Source: Akebia trifoliata (lineage: Eukaryota > Streptophyta > Magnoliopsida > Ranunculales > Lardizabalaceae). From it: 64,000 nt of DNA. Where the stretch lies: positions 28,275,132-28,339,131 of the forward strand of contig CM030717.1 of NCBI GenBank assembly GCA_017979445.1. Direction: 5' to 3'. Positions within the stretch are counted from its first letter, which is position 1, and every line of letters starts with the position of its first letter. Made by a program: the position numbers and the translations under genes. The notes under the pieces are model-generated. The model did no database searches. It saw only the letters and a list, made by a program, of their open reading frames with translations, and was not told the DNA's origin. Positions 23,266-35,443 of the stretch are shown piece by piece.

Positions 23266-24393
23266 TCAGTCTTCAATTTTCTTCTCTTCAGCTTCTGTGC
23301 TTGCTTCCTTTTCAGGCCAATCCATACCAAAGAAGATCTCAAACCCCGACAGACGAGTACCTGTAATGTGGTCAATGAATGGCTCGAAGAACCCACAATA
23401 ACAGAAATCTTCTCCTTCTTTCACAAAATGGCCATTAAGGGTCTTACGATAGGGTTTCATTTTGATTAGATCCGTGGTGCGTCTTTGCCTTTTCGTAATT
23501 GCCTTGTCCCGCTTTGTCTTCCAGTATTGGGCCCAATCTTCATTAGTAGGCTTATATCCTAGCCCGAATGTGTCGATGACCTCTTTAATCACTGGTGCCT
23601 CTTTAATACCTTGCTGCTTGCGACCTAAACCCATACCAGGGAAAAATCTCATGTTCTTGAATATATTGGCCATGTTGCAGTTAGAAGTATTTTTCATTGA
23701 AAAATATTCTTTCATGGCTTGATCCCATTGGACTGAGCATATCTTTTCAAACTCAAACCCACTGAGCTCTACTCCCTGTTGTTCTGGCTGAATCTCAAGC
23801 AATGGCTCATCCTTAGCTTCAGTACTGTTTATAATCCCTACAATTTCAGCATCTCCATGGAGAGTAATCACTAGCCCATCCTTGATAAACTTGACCTTCT
23901 GGTGTAGCGTGGAAGGGATAGCTTTGATCTGGTGTAACCATGGCCTCCCTAACAATAAATTAAAAGAGGACTGGATATCGATAACTTAAAATTCCACAGG
24001 AAATTCAGCTATGCCTGTGGACAGTCGAAGGTGCAAAATTCCCAGTACATCCCTTTTAGTGTTATCATAGGCCCTAACCGCTTGATTAGTGGGCTTGAGA
24101 TCTTCAGTTTTAAACCCAAGGCAAGTGGCGGTCTTCAAAGGGCAAATATTCAATGCACTCCCATTATCGATCAATACTAGAGGTACTCTCATCCCGTTAT
24201 AGTCAACTGTGATGTGCAATGGCTTAGTGTGGCTTGCTCCTTCCTTTGGGAGATCAGAGTCTAAGAATGATAAGATATTCTCCACGTAAGTCACCCCTAC
24301 TATGTTGGCCAGCTGATCTGGAGAGGTATCAAGAGAGGCTTGGGCTGTACTTAATGCTTTGAGAATAGCCTCCCTATGAGCAGTAGAAGCCAT
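23266..24393 (-). pseudogene. Tat aspartic protease and G-patch-like linker (element 2)
   Basis: The protease would cut the polyprotein. The active-site segment is VPLVLIDNGSALNICPL, with the D-N-G-S form seen in plant Tat proteases, followed by KRDVLGILHLRLSTG and NLLLGRPWLH typical of the protease C-terminus. Downstream, GMGLGRKQQGIKEAP and FGLGYKPT resemble the glycine-rich patch found between PR and RT in this lineage. A stop at 23986-23988 splits it. The frame then changes before the RT part at 23116. Confidence 0.85.
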
Positions 24394-24402
24394 AAGTAAA
24401 CC

Positions 24403-26236
24403 TCAAACAGAGATATTAACTCCTGATTTCTTCAATTGCTTGATCACAGTGTTATCTTCTTCAATATTTTCTTTGGTAGGATCTTCTCTTTCTTTTCTTG
24501 CCAAGACTGCCGGATTATCAACACAGAGTTCTTGTGGTTTAAAAACTCTTCCCCCTCGAGTCATATGTCTAACTTCATCACAAGAGAGAGAATAAGGCTC
24601 ATCTTCTTCAGTTAGCAAGTATGGATCTTCATCTGTCAAAGGTACAGGACTTTTCAAGTTCATCTGGGCCAACAGGTAACTAGTGAATGCGTGGTTACTG
24701 TATCGAGGAGGGGATAAACAATACGTATCATCTGAGGCTAAATCAAATAGTTCATAGTTTGTAGTGAAAACCTCATCAGTGAAGGCTATCCCGGCAAGGG
24801 AGTAACTAGGCGATTTGACTTGGATGGGATGGATAAGAGAGAGAGGATCGAATGGCAATGGTATGTGAGAAACCATGTTCAGGGTTGGTGGAGGTTGATA
24901 GGCGGGTAGTGGATTAGTGGTGACATTTGGTGGGTTAGGGATGGTGACCTTTTTATTGTCAATCAGATTTTGAATGGCATGGCGTAAGGTAATACATCGA
25001 TTCGTGTGATGGCCAGGGTTTTGGTGGAACTCGCAGAACAAATTAGAATTGTGTCCAGCTGGCAAGGGATTAGGTAAAGGTCGGGCTTGGATAAGGGTAA
25101 GAAGTCATTTTTCACTAATTTGTGAAAAGCTACAGTGAGACTCATCCCTAGATTGGTGAATTGATGCGGAGTTCGAGGTTGACTTGGGTGAGCCTGGTTA
25201 TTAGTTCGGACTGGGGGTTGAGCTGAGGTAGCTGATGTGTTGGCTATGTAGACATGGTTGGCGCTAGGTTTAGAAACATAGGGTTTCTTAAGCTTGTTAT
25301 CCGAGGGGTTAGAAAGAACCCTAGAGGCAAAAGCGTCCTCAAGTTGGCTCCCGGTTTGTAATAATGACTCGAAAGTAGGGAGATATTGGGCCACTAAGTG
25401 TTGAGCATACCCTTGTGAGAGGTTCTTTAGGATAATCGCTACTTGTTCCTTCTCTGAAGGTCTATCCCACATTTAGGCAGCCTTGGCCCTCCAGCGACCA
25501 ATGAAATCAGTGAATGTCTCCCCATTCTTCTGCTTAGTTGCCTCCAAATCTCATCTTAAAGTCTCAATCTCGGTACTGTACTTGTACTGATGCCAGAAAG
25601 CCTTTGACATGCTCTCCCAGGTGCCCACAGTAACTGGATCTTGAGACATTAGCCAGCGTAGTGCTGATCCTAATAAAGTTCTCTGAAACAACAACGTCAT
25701 ATGTTCGTCGCTGAGCCCCATAGTGCGCATGTTAGTAACATACACCTTAAGATGTGTTTTTGCACACCCTATACCACTAAACTTGTCCATTTCTGGCATC
25801 ACAAACTTCCCGGGCAAATGGATTCTAGGGATGCGGTTCAGAGCTTCAATACCTGCTGCATTTTCATCGATGCCTTTTATATTTTTCATAGCCGACTCTA
25901 ATTGAGACATTCTGTTAGCTAACATCGGATTTTCATCAACATATTCTTCATCTCCGTCAAGTTCGAGAACTTTACGTGGCGTCTCTCTTCGACCTTCTTT
26001 CCTTTTGGATCATTTAGGGGATTGCCTGTTGATTCCGAGGTCTGTTTTAATACTTCCATTTTGCCTTTTATACTGTTGATATTGTTGGCAAAGGCCGCCA
26101 AGATCTTACGGATCTCTGTAAGTTCAGATTCTGAACCCATCTCTGATTGTTGACTTGGTACTGTAGCTCGTTCTAACCAACTGGACTTACGACTCCAACT
26201 AGGAGGTGGACACTTGAGTTTGGGCGCAATGATAAT
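24403..26236 (-). pseudogene. Tat gag (element 2)
   Basis: Capsid/nucleocapsid polyprotein. The N-terminal part has SELTEIRKILAAFANNI. The capsid region has KFSGIGCAKTHLKVYVTNM, LLFQRTLLGSALRWL and FWHQYKYSTEIE. The knuckle-like motif CEFHQNPGHHTNRC lies near 25030. Damage includes a 1-base deletion near 25975, stops at 25551 and about 25475, and a frameshift near 25070. The natural start is just interrupted by the solo LTR at 26242; an ATG inside that LTR at 26261-26263 is accidental. The plus-strand homologue is at 51858-53670. Confidence 0.88.
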
Positions 26237-26241
26237 CCTAT

Positions 26242-27961
26242 TGTAGACACCCCATTTTTGCACTCTCCTGATTAATCAACTCGTCAACCCGATCGCAAAA
26301 GTTCCCAATGATGGATGTTTATTCCAATGCTTCATTTTGTTACCAGATATATTTCAGAAATCCGGATGAGATATCTTGAACTGACAAAACTTAGAAACCA
26401 CGCTACGCTAGGAAAATACTACCCCAGAAACTTAGAAATCATCATCCTGCAAACTAAAAAGAAGCTTCACGATAAAAATCACCAAAAATGACCAAATTAC
26501 CAAAATACCCCTAACATCAAAACAACCTTAGAGCCTACATTACGCTTAGGAAAATCCGTTCAAATACATAAAACGACAAATCGAAACCAAATAAATCATT
26601 TTGCCAATTTTCACAAAATTTGACAAAATTATGAAAATACCCCTCATAAAATTCACGATCATTTCACACAAAAAAATTTATAAATGAGAAAAACCAACAT
26701 TCCCATTGAATTCCTTACGAGAAACTGATTCCAAAACATCCTGGAACATTGAAAAACGACTTAAAACGTAAAAAATCATCTCCGAGGGCAAAATAATAAT
26801 TTCACAATTTTAATAATTAAAATTTTCGAAATTAATAAATAAATCATTAAATAATGTAAAGTGAAACATTAATAAAATTAATTATAAAATTTAAACCAAA
26901 AAATTGATCAATCAGGCTTTCAAGAAAAATTGTTGATGGTTCGCAAGATATTTCTTTAATGACCCCTCCATTTGGGAGTCCAAAAAATCAAAGATATAAT
27001 AGAGGGGGCTTCTCCAAAAATTTAAAGTCAATCAAGCAAGACTAAAGTCAAGATATTAAAGTCAATCAAATAAGACTAAAGTCAAAATTAAAGTCAATTA
27101 AGTAAAACTAGAGTCAAGTATTAAAATCAATCTCATAAGACTAATGTCAAAACCCTAAATCAAAACCCTAATCTAAACTAATCAAGTCAATCTCATAAGA
27201 CTAAGGTCAAAACCCTAAATCAAAATCCTAATCTAAACTAATCAAGTCAATCTCATAAGACTAAAGTCAAAATCCTAAAACCCTAAAGACTAAGTCAAAA
27301 CCCTAATTGAAACCCTAAAAGAAATCCTAATCAAACCTTAATGCTTCTAAAAACTTTATAAATAGAAGCCTCCACACCCTATTTTCGTATCAAAGAAAAA
27401 ACCCTAGGAAAAGTAGGTGAAGAAGCCTCCACAACCTTTCCAAAACCCTAATCTTGGAGCCTCAACTCCTTACCTAACACCTCTACTCTGATTTTAACCT
27501 AAAAAACACCTAAAAACCTCTCAAAAACATCCCAAAAATTCACAACAAATTCGAAGCACCCAGATCCAAGAAGGAGATACCTTACCTCGGAGATCAGAAA
27601 TCAAATCCGGAGATAGAACGAAGTAAGGAATACGGTACAAGGAGCCGTTTTCACCAGATCTGAGGGAATAGCACTTTTGTAGATCGAAGGTAAGTTTTTT
27701 TTTAGTTTTTAATCTAGGTTTGTCATTAGCGATGTAGATTTATTTGGGATAAGTAGAGACCGACAATGGTCGGGCGGGGTTGGTGCCTAACACCTTCCAA
27801 CCCCGTAACTTGATCCCCGGATTCAAATTTTCTATAGTAGATTAGTTCATTATCCGTTTTAGAGTCAGTTTGCTTCCTAGACTATAATAACTAGGTGGCG
27901 ACTCCCAAACCTCAAGGGTCAAAAGTGGATCCGCGCACCCCGCGGATCGAGGGCGCTTTCA
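26242..27961 (+). mobile_element. solo LTR nested in element 2 (subfamily A)
   Basis: 1720 bp from TGTAGACACCCC to GCGCTTTCA with perfect duplication CCTAT at 26237-26241 and 27962-27966. Removing the LTR and one CCTAT restores the sequence seen uninterrupted at 51865-51885. No internal domain is present, so it is a product of LTR-LTR recombination. It is antisense to its host. TATAAATA is intact at 27357-27364. Confidence 0.95.
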
Positions 27962-28880
27962 CCTATTTGACCCCATCAAAAGTAAATTTAGTCAATTTCA
28001 GTATTACCCTCTTGATAACTTTTTAAGGAATCATTTCATTGAGGTTTGTGCACCCCTAACATGAATCTTCCAAAATTGATCTTCTCTACAGGGTGCATCC
28101 CTATGACGGTTGTTTTGACTAACTGATCGATTGGGTTATCGCCTGCGACTAACATCCTGGTTTGACACAAAAGGGTATTTTAGTACTCTTCCAAGGTCCA
28201 TGTAGAATGTCAATTTTCTTTTTATTTAGAAAATATTTTCTTTTCAGAAAATTTTACTCTTATCGAAAATATTTTTTTTTGAAAAATATTTTCCCTTGGA
28301 AAACATTTTTTTCTAGAGAATATTTCTTTTGGAAAATATTCTTTTATGGAAAATACTTTCCCTTCGTAAATCATTTTTCTTCTTTGAAAATTTGATTTCT
28401 ATTTCAATTTAAATGGCCCGGCCCACCATGATTGTTGGATCGGGATGGACTGGGTCATTATTGTAAAAGAATGGATTCTTTATTGGGTCGGTGCACCCAT
28501 TTTAATTTTCAAAAATAACATTTCTGATTCTTGAGGACAATCATACACTCTTATCTCATCATTCACATCAATCACAAAGTCTCATAAGATTCCATTCAAT
28601 GAAGAACCCGAGAACACCCATGATAAGTTCGAGTCATTACCTACAGGGAAAGTTTCTAGACTCTAAGCTTATTACGTGCAATGTGTTTTTATCTGGCCAC
28701 CCTTGCCCAAGCACACCTATATACTTCTCGATACGTGGTGACTTGGTTTGATATACCGTATAGGTGATAATCTAAAATCTCAATTCACTTCTTTGAAGTC
28801 AAAAACAGCCAGTTTGATCTCCAGTTGAGAGGTGGCGCACAATGCTGAGCAAGGACCCGCTTAAATACCTCTCGTCTAGA

Positions 28881-28895
28881 ATAGACGTAGTCTAT
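28881..28895 (-). other. leader hairpin ATAGAC/GTCTAT (element 2)
   Basis: Inverted repeat of 6 bp with a 3-base loop. The same hairpin occurs at 49792-49806. A diverged form ATAAAT/GTTTAT at 10476-10490 keeps pairing through one paired change and one G-U. It sits in the most conserved block of the leader. Confidence 0.5.
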
Positions 28896-29053
28896 CCCCC
28901 TCGTACAGTAGGGTACAGCGGGGCAAGATCTTGCTTAGGCACCGATTTTGACCAAGAAGTGCAATTGATATACTTAGATTATCTTTTATATCTACGGGTA
29001 CGAGTCAAGAGTTGTAGCTTTCATAAATGGTTTGGCATCCCACGAGAGGATCG

Positions 29054-29077
29054 ACCACATACTAGTACTACGTTGGC
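29054..29077 (-). other. palindromic-loop hairpin, copy 2 (element 2)
   Basis: Minus strand: GCCA, bulged A, CG, an 11-base loop containing the palindrome TACTAGTA, then the closing arm TG-TGGT. It corresponds to 49610-49633 in element 3. Confidence 0.5.
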
Positions 29078-29263
29078 AATCGGGACATGTGACTGTGTGG
29101 CTCACAATAGGTCAAAGGCTCAGGTCGCTCCAGCCCGAGTGCATCAATATACCTCTCAGAATCACCTGATCAGACGGTCTTGATGCCCCAGTTTGATATA
29201 CCCTAAGGTACGTGACTGGAATTGTGGTTTTCATGAATGACGTCGCATCTCCAAAGAGATCGG

Positions 29264-29287
29264 GCCACTCACTAGTGCCACGTTGGC
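29264..29287 (-). other. palindromic-loop hairpin, copy 1 (element 2)
   Basis: Same design with palindrome CACTAGTG in the loop. One stem pair is broken (CG/AG). It corresponds to 49399-49422 in element 3. Confidence 0.5.
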
Positions 29288-31251
29288 TATATGGGACGTG
29301 TAAGTGGTAAAAATAGTAAACGTGCATGTGGTGTGTGCAAAGCAGGGTGGGGTGTGCCCGGGGCCTTTTCCAAACACATGGGCCCATGGATCCAATCAAA
29401 CCAATCATTATAACATGAATTACATGAATATTTAATTGAAATAAAACATTATCCCAATCACATGAATATTTAATCGAGATCAACACTATTCAAATCACCT
29501 GATTAAAGATAAGCATGTCAAGCATATATTCATGTTAGAAGCAATCATTTAATCCGATATATTTCTATGTGTTTCAATCAAGGATTACTTGAGTGACCTT
29601 AAATAAATTGAGATTTAAGATAATATCGAATTAAGGATAGAGTAGTAATTCTTGGAACACATAGTGGTTTTACAAGAATTGATCAATTGATTTACTATTT
29701 TTTTTTTTTTAAATTAAAACAAAAGAAAATAAAGAAAAACCCCATTTAAAACGGCAAAAAATCCAGCCTATAAACCGATGTTTTTATTAAAGAGAGAGGA
29801 AAAAAAAACGAACACACCTCAAATCGATTTTCACGTGGAAATTCCTTAATTAAAAATCAAGGATTGGTGTAGAGAAACCAATTTTAAAATTTTGATTGCA
29901 AAAATCCTCATTTTTTTATTTTGATGTTCAATCGAACACGTGTTCTAATTAGTGCCCATGATGGAATAAAGATTCCACATGTTCAATAGGATTTGGAGTG
30001 CATATCCATAATTCCGCGAAAAATATTCTTGATAATCTCATTGGAATCGAATTCGAGTAGATAAAACAGAAAATTACCATTAATGGGAGACTGTAGAAGC
30101 ATCCCCAAAATTTTAATTATGTTATCTACAAATGCATTCTGATCGGATCGTTCAATTGTCGAACACATCCTTTCTTTATGAAGTTCAAAACCCGCTCAAC
30201 CAAAGAAATTTCAGTCGTAGAAATCCTAGGAACACCAACAACCATTCCGAGAATATCTAACTAATTCGGGGAAGACAGATTCCAAAGAAAAAAAAAACAA
30301 ATCGACCTTAATCACTAACTTTAAATCGAACAATCCTACACTTTCATGATCTAATCGAATAAACCATACAGTAAAACAGAGATTATTAGCGTTCAATCAT
30401 CTCTAAGGGATGAAAACAACCAAATATAAAACCTTTTTTGTTCGATCCTTTAATCCTTCTTCCTCTCCAACGTTCCAACACAAAGAAATCGGGTTTATTT
30501 TCCTTAAAAAAACTGGGTTTCAAACGAAATAAAAAAAAACTCAATTTTACTTATGAAACACCAACATATTCTTTCTATTAACGGGGTGTGAAACAAAAAT
30601 TTAAAAATAAACTCGTGGCACACCACCCCAAACAGCACGTTTGTGTTGACAGAAGCTAAAAAAATTCCAAATTTTCACTTTTAGTTTTTCTTTTTTCTTG
30701 CTGCTAATGGACAGTATGTAAAAAAAAATCTCTCTTTTCAAAAAAAAAAAAAAACAAGGTAAACAAGGATATATATTGTCCAAGAATGAATCAAAAATAA
30801 AAACCATCAAAAGAACTATTGTCCCCACCTAAGCAACCTCTTTTTAAAAAAAAAAAATATGTCCATAAGAATTTCACTTTATTCATTGTTAAAAAAACAG
30901 ATAAATAAAAAAGAATTCTCTTATATTTTTCTTTAAAAAAAAACAAAAGGGATTCTAAGTTTCAATAATCAATCCGTCTTATCTTTTCGAGGTCTTGCAA
31001 CATTTATGGTCACCCTAAGTGATCCTGGATTGAAACACCAAAATAATATTAGATTGAACCATACATATGATATACCGGATTAAGATATTCAAGATTGAAT
31101 CACACGATCTATGATTAAGCCAAAAGAATAAAAAAAAATATAAATAAATAAAATAGAATAAACATATAATAAACTAACTAAAAATCAAATAAAAAAGTCC
31201 TACTAGCGATGTATCCCATACTTGGGGCTTTTCAAGTTTGATCCTCGAAGA

Positions 31252-31269
31252 TCCCCAGTGGAGTCGCCA
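31252..31269 (-). other. primer binding site (element 2)
   Basis: TGGCGACTCCACTGGGGA on the minus strand, one base after the LTR. Its complement ends GGAGTCGCCA, which fits the 3' end of a plant tRNA-Arg. A tRNA-Arg primer is reported for Ogre/Tat elements. Identical to 47202-47219. Confidence 0.8.
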
Positions 31270-31270
31270 C

Positions 31271-32845
31271 TGAAAGCGCCCTCGATCCGCGGTGTGCGCG
31301 GATCCGCTTTTGACCCTTGAGATTTGAGAGTCGCCACCTAGTTATTATGGTCTAGGAACCAGACTGACTCTAAAATAGATAAAAAAAACTAATCTATTAC
31401 AGAAAAACTGAATCCGGGGATCATATTACGGGGTTGGAAGGTGTTAGGCACCAACCCCACCCGGCCAATGTCGATATCTACTTATCCCAAATATAACTAC
31501 ATCGCTAATGACAAAACCTAGATAAAAATAATAATAAAAATCTTACCTTCGATCTGCAAAGGTTCTATTCCCTCAGATGTGGTGAAAATACCCCTTGTAC
31601 CGTACTACTTACTTCGTTCTGTCTCCGGATCTGATTTCTGATCTCTGAGGTAAGGTATCTCCTTCTTGGATCTGGGTGTTTTGAATTTATTGTAGATTTT
31701 GGGGTGTTTTTAAAAGGTTTCTAGGTGTTTTTTAGGCTAAAATCGAAGCAGAGGTGTTAGGTAAGGAGTTGGGACTCCAAAATTAGGGTTTTGGAGAGGT
31801 TGTAGAGGCTTTTTCACCTACTTTTCTTAGGATTTTTTCTTTTATACTAAAATAGGGTGTGGAGGCTCCTATCTATAAAGTTTTTTAGGAGAATTAGGAT
31901 TTGATTAGGGTTTCTTTTAGTGTTTCAATTAAGGTTTAGACTTTGGTCTTATGAGATAGACTTAGTCTTTAGGTTTTAATTTAGGGTTTTGACTTTAGTC
32001 TTATGAGATTGACTTGATTAATTTGGATTATTAGGGTTTTGACTTTAATCTTATGAGATTGACTTGATTAGTTTAGATTAGGATTTTGATTTAGGGTTTT
32101 GACTTTAGTCTTATGAGATTGACTTTACTACTTTGACTTTAGTCTTGCTTGGTTGGCTTTTAATATCTTGACTTTAGTCTTACTTAATTGACTTTAAGAT
32201 TGACTTTAGTCTTACTTGATTGACTTTAATGTTTCACTTTACATTATTTAATGAAATTTTAAAATTTTTAATTATTAAAGTTGTAAAATTACCGTTTTGC
32301 CCTCGGAGAGGATTTTTTACGTTTTAAGTCGTTTTTCAATGTTTCAGGATGTTTTGGAATCAGTTTTTTGTAAGAATTCAATGGGAATGTTGGTTTTTGT
32401 CATTTATGAAATTTTTTGTGTGAAATGATCGTGAATTTTATGAGGGGTATTTTCATAATTTTGTCAAATTTTGTGAAAATTGACGAAGTGGTTTATTTGA
32501 TTTCAATTTGTTGTTTTATGTGTTTGAATGAGTTTTCCTAATCGTAATGTAGGCTCTAGGGTTGTTTTGATGTTAGGGGTATTTTGATAATTTAGTCATT
32601 TTTAGTAATTTTTATCGTGAAACTTCTTTTTGTCTACAAGATGATGATTTCTATGTTTCTGGGATTGTATTTTCCTAGTGTAGCGTGGTTTCTAAGTTTT
32701 GTCAGCTCGAGATACCTTATCCGAATTTCTGAAACATATCTAGTAACAAAAAAAAAGTATTGGAGTAGACATCCATCATTGGGAACCGTTGTGATCGGGT
32801 TGACAAGTTGATTAATCAGGCGAGTGCAAAAATGGGGTCTCTACA
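31271..32845 (-). mobile_element. 5' LTR of element 2
   Basis: 1575 bp, minus orientation, ending at 32845 next to the duplication CTTAA. The terminus reads TGTAGAGACCCC, one change from consensus. The TATA region near 31870 has become TATAGATA. It differs from its partner LTR by scattered, mainly C/T-type changes and small indels. Confidence 0.93.
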
Positions 32846-34787
32846 CTTAACTTGATAGTGCAAGTAAGAGACAATCTTCAGGAAGAAATGTTTATAATAG
32901 ATTGAATTAACCTAGCAAAACTATCTAACTTATCTATCTAATTTTTTGGAAAGATTTATAGTATTAAAAAAATAAATTAAAATTAAAAACTAAATTAATT
33001 GGAAAACTTTTAAAATTGGAAAACCTAAGGAAACTGAATCCACCAAGATTAATTAATTGAAATCAATTTACTTTCAAATTCTTTAGATAACTCAAATCAA
33101 GATACTAGCAAAGGTTATTGATTCAAAAGATTGAATAATAAAAATCTGAATTATAAATCTAATTATTAGTTAAGATCTTATTTACTTCGAAGTTTTTATC
33201 ATCCAATGATCATCGATCAAAGTGAGCATCTGATATAATCTGTTCTCCACAATTGTAAGGGATTATAACGAGGTGATGGATAAGGAGCGATAAATAAGAA
33301 TATTGAAGAATCAAGGTTTTTATGAAGACAAATCTATTAAAAACTTTTGAAAATACTAAGAATTTTAAATTAAACTGAAAATAAATCAATTATCTTGGCT
33401 TTATCAATCTTCTCAGATTGGGAGATTAGCCAAGATTTATTCTGATAAACGATAAATAAAAAAATGTAAAATAAAAACTTAACTTTTATTACTTTCTTGA
33501 AATAAATATTGAATAACAGTCTTCCAAATTTATAGAAAATAAAACATAAACTAAAGAATAAAGAGGGAGTAGGAGAAAAGATTTTTAGAGAGAGGAAGAA
33601 AGAGGGATCCAGTACAAAGATTGGTCTCTATTTATAAAGTTGAATTCCTCTTGATAAATTATTTGAGGTTCAGACTTTGCTTTGCCACAATTTTGCATGA
33701 TCAGATACGTATAGAAAAGTGTCTCATGTAATGTGGTGACTTCATTGTGTTGCATAAAATATTTATCGCTCCACGGTCAACTTTGCTTATTTAATTATAG
33801 TTTTGCGTGGTTGACTCCAATTCTTGACTTTATTTGGTTCTTAGGTCTCTATCTTTTACTTGGTCTCCTCAAATACCAGTAACACAAATATTACGAGAAA
33901 TTAAATCTTCTAAAAATCAAATTAAATATGCAAAATGACTTAATTATTCTAAAAATTATTAAATTAAATTAAAAATTAAAAACCTATTCTAGGGAATTTA
34001 TTCATTAAAAATAAGACTTTAGGTTGAAAACCCTAATAAGTGCCATGTGAATTAACATTTAATTGGATATTACACTTATCACTCATCATTTCAACAAATT
34101 TTTTCTCAAAACTCATCTTTTTCACCTTCTTCCACATCTCTCCCTCTCTTTTTTTTTTAAGGGTAAGGGTTAGAGATAGAAAAAAGCAAGGATTTTATCG
34201 ATATTGAAAGAGAATATAGTGAGAGTGTTATCTCCAACAAGATTGAAGGTGAAGTGCTTGACGAGAAGTAGGTCAGGTGAAAGAAATGACAATTGTCGCA
34301 TCATGAGCCATTTTTTCGATAGATTTGGGAGTTTGAAGCTGTGCTACAGTGATCATGTCGTTCCATGTAGGGGAGACATTCACGCCATTAATGGAAGGTC
34401 CTGATCATGATGGATTTGAGATCCATTTTATCTACATGGAATAGAAGGTTGTATTTCTAGTGCTTATATTGTTTATGAGTTTTTCTTATATATTTAGTTG
34501 TAGTTCCTTTATCTAGTAAGATTTTTAGGGTTTTTCTTTCATTCATTTTTTTCAAGCCTGGGCGGTTTTATTGATTTTTAGTTATTTTTCTATGTAAAGA
34601 TATTGAAATCTACAAAATGATTTATGATTTTAGGAAACTTTAATTGGTTGATGAAGAACCATTAGCTAAATAGTTGGTAGATCAGTCTGTTTCCCTATCT
34701 TTCCCCTTAAACCATATGCATTCTCCCCAAAACTAGATTTTAGGGTGTCGAATTATAAAAGGTATGCACACCTTATCTGAGAACGTT
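32846..34787. other. AT-rich flank; possible decayed LTR in minus orientation
   Basis: No gene is recognised. On the minus strand a possible LTR start TGATAAGTG lies at 34079, followed downstream by a TATA-like CTTTATAAATAG near 33635 and a pyrimidine-rich tract near 33560-33610, as in an LTR. The other end and any duplication could not be placed. The last five bases, ACGTT (34783-34787), are the target duplication of the next element. Confidence 0.35.
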
Positions 34788-35371
34788 TGTAAAATCCCGA
34801 ATTTTTAATTCGTATCTCGAGGAAAAAATAAATAGTGGAATTTTAAGAAAATCTTGAAAGTGGGATTTAGGGGTAAAACTTTAGGATGTTTCTAATCATT
34901 TTTAATGGAATCTGACCTCACCATTAGATTCAAAATGATAGAAAAACATAGTTTAGCCTGTAAACACGCTCAAATGCGAGTCCGAATATAAAAGTTGCAA
35001 AATCCTCGATTACCGGGTCGGACCAGCCTAAAACAATGACTTTTTGTTGGAGCAATAATTTTTAAAATTCGATTATACCATTGGGTTCATAACAAAAAAT
35101 TATTCAACATAGACTATTTATTTGTCATTTTTGGAGATCAGGAAGTTGAATTATCGCCAAAAACGAAAACGACATCAAGTTTATGGGTCACGTCAGGCCA
35201 AAAATGTAAATTTTTGATGGAGATATAATTTGTAGAAATTGACTATACCATTAGATCCAGAATGAAAAATTAGGCGAAATAGAGTATTCGTTTGTCAGTT
35301 TTGGAGACCGAATGACCAAGTTATCGTCGATCAAAACAATAGGCGAAATACTGAATTCGTCCCAAATATTA

Positions 35372-35379
35372 TATAAATA
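35372..35379 (+). promoter_or_regulatory. TATA box of copy A
   Basis: TATAAATA about 585 bases into the element, followed by a pyrimidine-rich tract. TATA-like motifs occur at the equivalent place on the minus strand of copies B (about 43350) and C (about 6920). Confidence 0.5.
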
Positions 35380-35443
35380 ATATTTAAATTTTTTTTTAAT
35401 CTCATCTTCCCCAACGCGTCTAAACAGCCGATACCTATACGAA

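Larger units (their letters stand above)
27962..31251 (-). other. leader of element 2, extra ORF deleted
   Basis: Long untranslated leader between PBS and gag. Near 28053-28060 the sequence jumps from the position of 51783 to that of 50597 in element 3, so about 1.19 kb carrying the extra ORF is missing; the ORF start codon and first dozen codons remain. The half next to gag (about 28080-29480) matches element 3. The half next to the PBS (about 29500-31200) does not match by eye. A cluster of short gaaaatattttc-like repeats lies at 28215-28392. Short open frames here are not conserved. Confidence 0.75.
14351..32845 (-). mobile_element. complete Tat-lineage Ty3/gypsy element (element 2)
   Basis: Two LTRs in minus orientation (31271-32845 and 14351-15921) bound 18.5 kb, flanked by perfect duplications CTTAA at 14346-14350 and 32846-32850. 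Removing the nested solo LTR leaves about 16.8 kb. On the minus strand the order is LTR, PBS, leader, gag, PR, RT, RNase H, archaeal-type RNase H, integrase, 3' UTR with array and cassette, purine tract, LTR. The extra ORF that precedes gag in the plus-strand element is deleted. Stops and frameshifts make it non-autonomous. The two LTRs differ at several percent of sites by eye, so the insertion is not recent. Confidence 0.95.

Noticed and set aside
26241..26263. ATG at 26263 as the start of gag in element 2
   Set aside because: It lies inside the nested solo LTR, which inserted after the element; it is not a native start.
28842..29486. Open frames of 113 and 124 codons in the element 2 leader
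   Set aside because: They lie on opposite strands over the hairpin-rich leader and are not kept intact in element 3.
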